The notes under the pieces were generated by a model. It saw only the letters and a list, made by a program, of their open reading frames with translations, made no database searches and was not told the DNA's origin. Shown here in pieces: positions 37,098 to 40,711 of a stretch of 40,711 bases of DNA (position 1 is the stretch's first letter; the number at the start of each line of letters is the position of its first letter). The stretch is from Mycobacterium aquaticum (GTDB lineage: Bacteria; Actinomycetota; Actinomycetes; Mycobacteriales; Mycobacteriaceae), in assembly GCF_002086485.1 (NCBI RefSeq), contig NZ_MVHF01000061.1:1-40711 (forward strand), read 5' to 3'. The translations under genes were made by a program, and so were the position numbers.

Positions 37098-37905
37098 TCG
37101 GATCCTGCGGCAAGCCCGTCCAGCGCGGTTCCCGACGCTCGATGTAGGCCCGCACGCCCTCGCGGGCATCGTCGTGGGCCATCAGCTGCAGATGAATCTC
37201 GGTTTCCCGGGCGCCCACCGCCGTTCGGTCCAGTTCGAGCGAATCCCACAACAGACGTTTGCTGGCTGCCACCGCCATAGGTGCGGTGTTGGTCGCGATG
37301 TCATGGGCGAGGTCGAGCGCAGCGGGCAACACCTGGTCAGCAGGCAGCACCCGGCTGCCCAGCCCGAGCTCGACGGCCCGGTGGCCGTCGAAAGTGCCAC
37401 CGCCCAAAAGGATTTCGGCTGCATTGGAGATACCGGCCAACCGGGGCAGGATCCAGTGGGAGTATGCGTCGCCGATCATGCCGCGCCGGGCCTGCACGAC
37501 GCCGTAGCGCGCATCGGCGGCGAAGATGCGGATATCGCACTGCAGGGCCAGCGTCAGCCCCAGGCCGACGGCGTGTCCGTTGACCGCGGCGATGACCGGC
37601 TTGGCCAGCGTCCACGCCGGCACCGCGACACCCGCCGCGCTGAAGCCCGAGCCCGGCGCGGTGAACGTGTCCTCGCCCGCCGTGAGGTCCGCACCCGCGC
37701 AGAACGCGGGCGGTTCGCCGGTGAGCACGATCACCCGGACGGCATCATCGCGGTCACACCGGGTGTAGGCGTCGGCCAGTTCCTCGCGCATACCGTCCCC
37801 GACAGCGTTGCGATGCTCCGGACGGTGCAATGTGACGGTCGCGACGCCACGGTCCACGACAACCCGCAGCGTGCGGTATTTCGGCAGCTCAGAGCTGATA
37901 AACAC
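37090..37905 (-). CDS. Crotonase-family protein (enoyl-CoA hydratase/isomerase-like)
   Basis: A 271-residue crotonase-fold protein. The N-terminal region VATVTLHRPEHRNAVGDGMREELADAYTRC and the oxyanion-hole motif FCAGADLTAG (about 68-77) are typical, as is the second oxyanion glycine region NGHAVGLGLTLALQCD. However, the two catalytic glutamates of true hydratases are replaced: the Glu144 position is Thr118 and the Glu164 position is Gln138 (YGVVQARRGMIGD). It is therefore unlikely to be a simple enoyl-CoA hydratase and could be an isomerase or other acyl-CoA-processing crotonase. The GTG at 37905 follows a strong GGGAGGGGAA Shine-Dalgarno; an upstream in-frame ATG (37956) lacks one. It diverges from treX. 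Confidence 0.82.
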   Translation of the reverse strand: MFISSELPKYRTLRVVVDRGVATVTLHRPEHRNAVGDGMREELADAYTRCDRDDAVRVIVLTGEPPAFCAGADLTAGEDTFTAPGSGFSAAGVAVPAWTLAKPVIAAVNGHAVGLGLTLALQCDIRIFAADARYGVVQARRGMIGDAYSHWILPRLAGISNAAEILLGGGTFDGHRAVELGLGSRVLPADQVLPAALDLAHDIATNTAPMAVAASKRLLWDSLELDRTAVGARETEIHLQLMAHDDAREGVRAYIERREPRWTGLPQDPTN

Positions 37906-37985
37906 GGCGATTCCCCTCCCGTCCGGCGAATGGTCCGCGATCCGTCCGATGGTCACGCGACGCAGCGGACCCGTAAAGTCGGATT

Positions 37986-40124
37986 GTGAATCCAGCCGAG
38001 CGAACCACGGAACCCGAACTCGAAATCTGGCGGGGTAAGGCTTACCCCCTTGGCGCCACCTACGACGGTTCGGGCACCAATTTCGCGCTGTTCAGCGAGG
38101 TCGCCGAGCGTGTCGAGTTGTGCCTGTTCGACGCCGACGGCACGGAGAAACGGCTGGTACTGCCCGAGGTCGACGGGTTCGTCTGGCACGGCTTCGTGCC
38201 CAATGTCGAGCCGGGTCAGCATTACGGCTACCGGGTGTACGGCCCGTACGATCCGGCCGCCGGGCAACGGTGCAATCCGAACAAGCTGCTGATCGATCCG
38301 TACGCGAAGGCCATCGACGGAGTGTTCGACTGGGGCCAGCCGCTGTTCGGCTACAACTTCGGTGACCCGGACAGCCGCAACGACGAGGACTCGGCTGCGC
38401 ACATGCCGAAGTCCGTGGTGATCAATCCGTACTTCGACTGGGGCACCGACCGGCCGCCGCGTCATGAGTATGCCGACACGGTCATCTACGAAGCACATGT
38501 CAAGGGGCTGACTGAAACGCATCCGGACATTCCCGAACAGATTCGCGGCACCTACTCGGCGGTCGCGCATCCGGTGATCATCGACCATCTGAAGTCGTTG
38601 GGCGTGACCGCGATCGAACTGATGCCGGTGCATCACTTCGTCGACGATTCGACTCTGCAGGAAAAGGGACTGTCGAACTACTGGGGATACAACACCATCG
38701 GGTTCCTGGCTCCCGATCCGCGATACAGCTCCAGCGCCACACCCGGCGGCCACGTGCAGGAGTTCAAGGCGATGGTGCGCGCGCTGCACGAGGCCGACAT
38801 CGAGGTGATCCTCGACGTCGTCTACAACCACACGGCCGAGGGCAATCACATGGGGCCCACGCTGTCCATGCGCGGCATCGACAATGCCGCCTACTACCGG
38901 CTCGTCGACGACGACAAGCGCTACTACATGGACTACACCGGTACCGGCAACAGCCTCAACGTCGGCCACCCGCATTCGCTGCAGCTGATCATGGATTCGC
39001 TGCGCTACTGGGTGCTCGAGATGCACGTGGACGGTTTCCGGTTCGACCTGGCGGCCACCCTGGCCCGCGAGTTCTACGATGTCGACCGACTGAGCTCGTT
39101 TTTCGAACTCGTGCAACAGGATCCGACGGTCAGCCAGGTCAAGCTGATCGCCGAGCCGTGGGACGTGGGTCCCGGCGGTTACCAGGTGGGCAACTTCCCG
39201 CCTCTGTGGACCGAGTGGAACGGCAAGTACCGCGACACCGTGCGCGACTACTGGCGTGGCGAGCCGGCGACCCTCGACGAGTTCGCTTCCCGGCTCACGG
39301 GATCCTCGGACCTCTATGAGCAGACCGGTCGCCGCCCGTTCGCGTCGATCAACTTCGTCACCGCTCACGACGGCTTCACGCTGCGGGATCTGGTGTCCTA
39401 CAACGAGAAACACAACGAGGCCAACGGCGAGGACAACCGCGACGGCGAGAGCAACAACAAATCGTGGAACTGCGGCGCGGAAGGCCCGACCACCGATGCG
39501 GCCGTCAACGAACTGCGGGCCCGGCAGCAACGTAACTTCCTCACCACTCTGCTGCTGTCCCAAGGTGTTCCGATGATCTCGCACGGCGACGAGCTCGGCC
39601 GCACCCAGGGCGGAAACAACAATGTCTACTGCCAGGACAACGAGGTGTCCTGGATCGACTGGGCCGCAGCCGATTCGGAGTTGATCGAGTTCACCCGGAC
39701 GGTGTCGGCGCTGCGGGCCGCCCACCCGGTATTCCGGCGGCGACGCTTTTTCGACGGCAGGCCCGTCCGCCAGCCCGGTGCGCCCAGTGCGCCCGACATC
39801 GCCTGGCTCGCACCCGACGGCTCCGATATGACGGCCGAGGACTGGGAGACCGGCTACGCCAAGTCGGTGGCCGTGTACCTGAACGGGCACGGCATTCCGG
39901 ATCTGGACGTGCGCGGCCAGCAGGTGGTCGACGACTCTTTCCTGTTGTGTTTCAACGCGCACTACGAACCGATCGAGTTCGTGTTGCCTCCGAAGGACTT
40001 CGCGGATCAGTGGACGCCGGTGATCAGCACCGCCGCAAACCTCGACGACACGCCTCTGGCACCCGGAGCAAAGGTCAGCGTGGAATCCCGAGCGGTCTTG
40101 GTGCTGCGCGCCGAAAAGGATTGA
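37986..40124 (+). CDS. treX: Glycogen debranching enzyme (isoamylase type)
   Basis: A 712-residue GH13 debranching enzyme of the TreX/GlgX group. The N-terminal carbohydrate module (PLGATYDGSGTNFALFSEVAERVELCLFD) precedes the catalytic barrel. Active-site residues are visible: nucleophile Asp354 in VDGFRFDLA, acid/base Glu390 in LIAEPWD, and Asp462 in TAHDGFT. It hydrolyses alpha-1,6 branch points of glycogen and alpha-glucan. In mycobacteria the gene usually sits with treY/treZ in the trehalose pathway; here neither follows, so it may be a second copy or a GlgX-like glycogen enzyme. GTG 37986 is 80 bases from the divergent crotonase start, with GTCCG repeats between. Confidence 0.9.
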   Translation: MNPAERTTEPELEIWRGKAYPLGATYDGSGTNFALFSEVAERVELCLFDADGTEKRLVLPEVDGFVWHGFVPNVEPGQHYGYRVYGPYDPAAGQRCNPNKLLIDPYAKAIDGVFDWGQPLFGYNFGDPDSRNDEDSAAHMPKSVVINPYFDWGTDRPPRHEYADTVIYEAHVKGLTETHPDIPEQIRGTYSAVAHPVIIDHLKSLGVTAIELMPVHHFVDDSTLQEKGLSNYWGYNTIGFLAPDPRYSSSATPGGHVQEFKAMVRALHEADIEVILDVVYNHTAEGNHMGPTLSMRGIDNAAYYRLVDDDKRYYMDYTGTGNSLNVGHPHSLQLIMDSLRYWVLEMHVDGFRFDLAATLAREFYDVDRLSSFFELVQQDPTVSQVKLIAEPWDVGPGGYQVGNFPPLWTEWNGKYRDTVRDYWRGEPATLDEFASRLTGSSDLYEQTGRRPFASINFVTAHDGFTLRDLVSYNEKHNEANGEDNRDGESNNKSWNCGAEGPTTDAAVNELRARQQRNFLTTLLLSQGVPMISHGDELGRTQGGNNNVYCQDNEVSWIDWAAADSELIEFTRTVSALRAAHPVFRRRRFFDGRPVRQPGAPSAPDIAWLAPDGSDMTAEDWETGYAKSVAVYLNGHGIPDLDVRGQQVVDDSFLLCFNAHYEPIEFVLPPKDFADQWTPVISTAANLDDTPLAPGAKVSVESRAVLVLRAEKD

Positions 40125-40132
40125 GCGCCACG

Positions 40133-40185
40133 GTGAGCGTTGCTCACTGTATCGATACGCCGGTCCGTACCAGGAAGTATGGTAC
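40133..40185. repeat. Two inverted repeats downstream of treX
   Basis: GTGAGC-GTT-GCTCAC (40133-40147) is a 6-bp stem just after the treX stop that could be a weak terminator, although no T-tract follows. GTACCA-N7-TGGTAC (40167-40185) is a second exact inverted repeat of operator-like size. The remaining sequence up to about 40366 shows no ORF; AT content is low until the promoter of the next gene. Confidence 0.45.
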
Positions 40186-40366
40186 CTTCGGCAAGTAGCA
40201 GCCGTGGCCGCCTTGCAGGCACCGAGCTTTCGAGTTCGTGCCACCGGCCGGGCGGGCCGGGGGTAGCAGCCGAAGAGCGGCGGCAACTACCCTGCGGCCA
40301 CGGCTGCGGCAATCCTGGCGCACCGCGACACCATTGCGACACCCGAGGATTGTCGGCTACCGGTGG

Positions 40367-40372
40367 CATAAT
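40367..40372 (+). promoter_or_regulatory. -10 element of the DUF222 gene
   Basis: CATAAT lies 7 bases upstream of the GTG start at 40380, so transcription would begin at or one base before the start codon, indicating a leaderless message. No convincing -35 at normal spacing was found. Confidence 0.5.
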
Positions 40373-40387
40373 AGAACATGTGTTCGA
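40372..40387. promoter_or_regulatory. LexA (SOS) box over the DUF222 start codon
   Basis: TAGAAC-N4-GTTCGA differs by one base from the mycobacterial LexA consensus TCGAAC-N4-GTTCGA. It overlaps the -10 and the start codon of the DUF222 gene, an ideal place for repression. Several 13E12/DUF222 genes of M. tuberculosis are known members of the SOS regulon (from memory). Confidence 0.7.
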
Positions 40388-40711
40388 TGCCCTCGCTGAT
40401 GCTGACCTGATCGACGGGTTGAGCGATGCGGGGCGCGCGGAGGCCGCGGCCATCGCCCGCCGCCTGGCCCTGATCGGCGAACTCGATGCACGCCGGGAAC
40501 GCGACCTGGCCGAAACCATCTTCTGGCGCACCGACCCCTTCGAAGAAGTCGCCGCCGAAGTATCAGCAGCATTGGCCATCAGCCGCGCCCGCGCCGGCGG
40601 ACAAATCCAGTACGCCCGCGCCTTGCGGGACAAACTGCCCCTGGTGGCGGCGGTGTTCGCCGCCGGGGCCATCGACTACCGGGTGGTCCGCACCATCATC
40701 ACCCGCACCGC
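40380..40711 (+). CDS. DUF222/13E12-family protein (HNH endonuclease type), 5' part
   Basis: The first ~110 codons of a gene that continues beyond the window. It begins at GTG 40380 (reading MFDALADADLIDGLSDAGRA) and shows the DUF222 pattern: helices ARRLALIGELDARRERD, then FWRTDPFEEVAAEVSAALAISRARAGGQIQYARAL and LPLVAAVFAAGAIDYRVVRTIITRT. Full members of the 13E12 family carry a C-terminal HNH nuclease domain, which would lie past the right edge. Many copies are dispersed in mycobacterial genomes and act like mobile or repeat-associated elements. The start codon lies within an SOS box and 7 bases after a -10, with no Shine-Dalgarno, so a leaderless DNA-damage-inducible transcript is expected. 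Confidence 0.85.
   Translation, partial: MFDALADADLIDGLSDAGRAEAAAIARRLALIGELDARRERDLAETIFWRTDPFEEVAAEVSAALAISRARAGGQIQYARALRDKLPLVAAVFAAGAIDYRVVRTIITRT

Noticed and set aside
40133..40147. GTGAGC-GTT-GCTCAC hairpin as a treX terminator
   Set aside because: Only a 6-bp stem and no T-tract; kept as a repeat, not called as a terminator.
37953..40286. Minus-strand open frame of about 777 codons opposite treX
   Set aside because: It is an antisense shadow of a gene with intact GH13 catalytic residues; no RBS or family signature.

Overview
The window is high-GC actinobacterial DNA and almost certainly comes from a rapidly growing mycobacterium (Mycolicibacterium/Mycobacterium). The evidence is many GTG starts, 4-bp ATGA/GTGA gene overlaps, a GltB/GltD pair and a PncA that match the M. 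tuberculosis proteins closely, a CYP138-type P450, and a DUF222/13E12-type gene at the right edge. The first ~100 bases are near-pure C and G homopolymer and look like an assembly artefact at a contig end. No rRNA, tRNA, CRISPR array or insertion sequence was seen.

Layout. (1) 0.2-9.6 kb, minus strand: a 46-residue small ORF, cyanase (cynS) with a LysR regulator, a GT87-type membrane mannosyltransferase, and both subunits of glutamate synthase (gltD, gltB). Cyanase releases ammonia and GltBD belongs to the main ammonia assimilation route, so this end has a nitrogen theme. (2) 10-12.1 kb: a CPH-type (CopB-like) copper P-type ATPase with a perfect TACCC-N5-GGGTA copper-repressor operator at its start. 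(3) 12.1-18.3 kb: housekeeping or accessory genes (tandem hotdog thioesterase, MBL-fold protein, AlkA-like glycosylase, DUF427, SRPBCC, FAD-dependent amine oxidoreductase, a tiny secreted peptide, a TcmP/PPM-type methyltransferase). (4) 18.3-22.9 kb: a block that from memory is collinear, in inverted orientation, with M. tuberculosis Rv0135c-Rv0139 (TetR, cyp138, msrA, NTF2-like, SDR). The NTF2-SDR pair sits behind a perfect KstR-type box, which suggests a link to sterol or lipid catabolism.

(5) 22.9-27.3 kb: a TetR repressor, a divergent methyltransferase, and a minus-strand operon of a GT4 glycosyltransferase, a methyltransferase and an alpha/alpha-barrel protein. Near-identical palindromes (11 of 12 core bases) lie at the TetR start and on the operon promoter, so the whole set looks like one TetR-controlled glycosyl/methyl-transfer regulon. 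(6) 27.5-32.7 kb: an F420/flavin PPOX protein and a C39-like cysteine-peptidase fold protein, then divergently an AraC-VOC-short UvrA-like ABC-DUF427 operon. (7) 32.7-37.1 kb: the most unusual system. Four membrane or exported genes are joined by three consecutive GTGA overlaps: a polytopic protein with a duplicated His/Asp motif, a single-TM small protein, a cupredoxin-fold lipoprotein with His but no Cys or Met ligands, and a His-bearing polytopic protein. pncA (nicotinamidase) follows. (8) 37.1-40.7 kb: a crotonase lacking both hydratase glutamates, a stand-alone treX/glgX debranching enzyme, and the 5' end of an SOS-boxed, apparently leaderless DUF222 gene that runs off the window.

Regulatory assignments (RicR/CsoR, KstR, LexA, TetR, LysR) rest on motif matches made by eye. 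Gene functions rest on recognised motifs and remembered family features; no database search was run.
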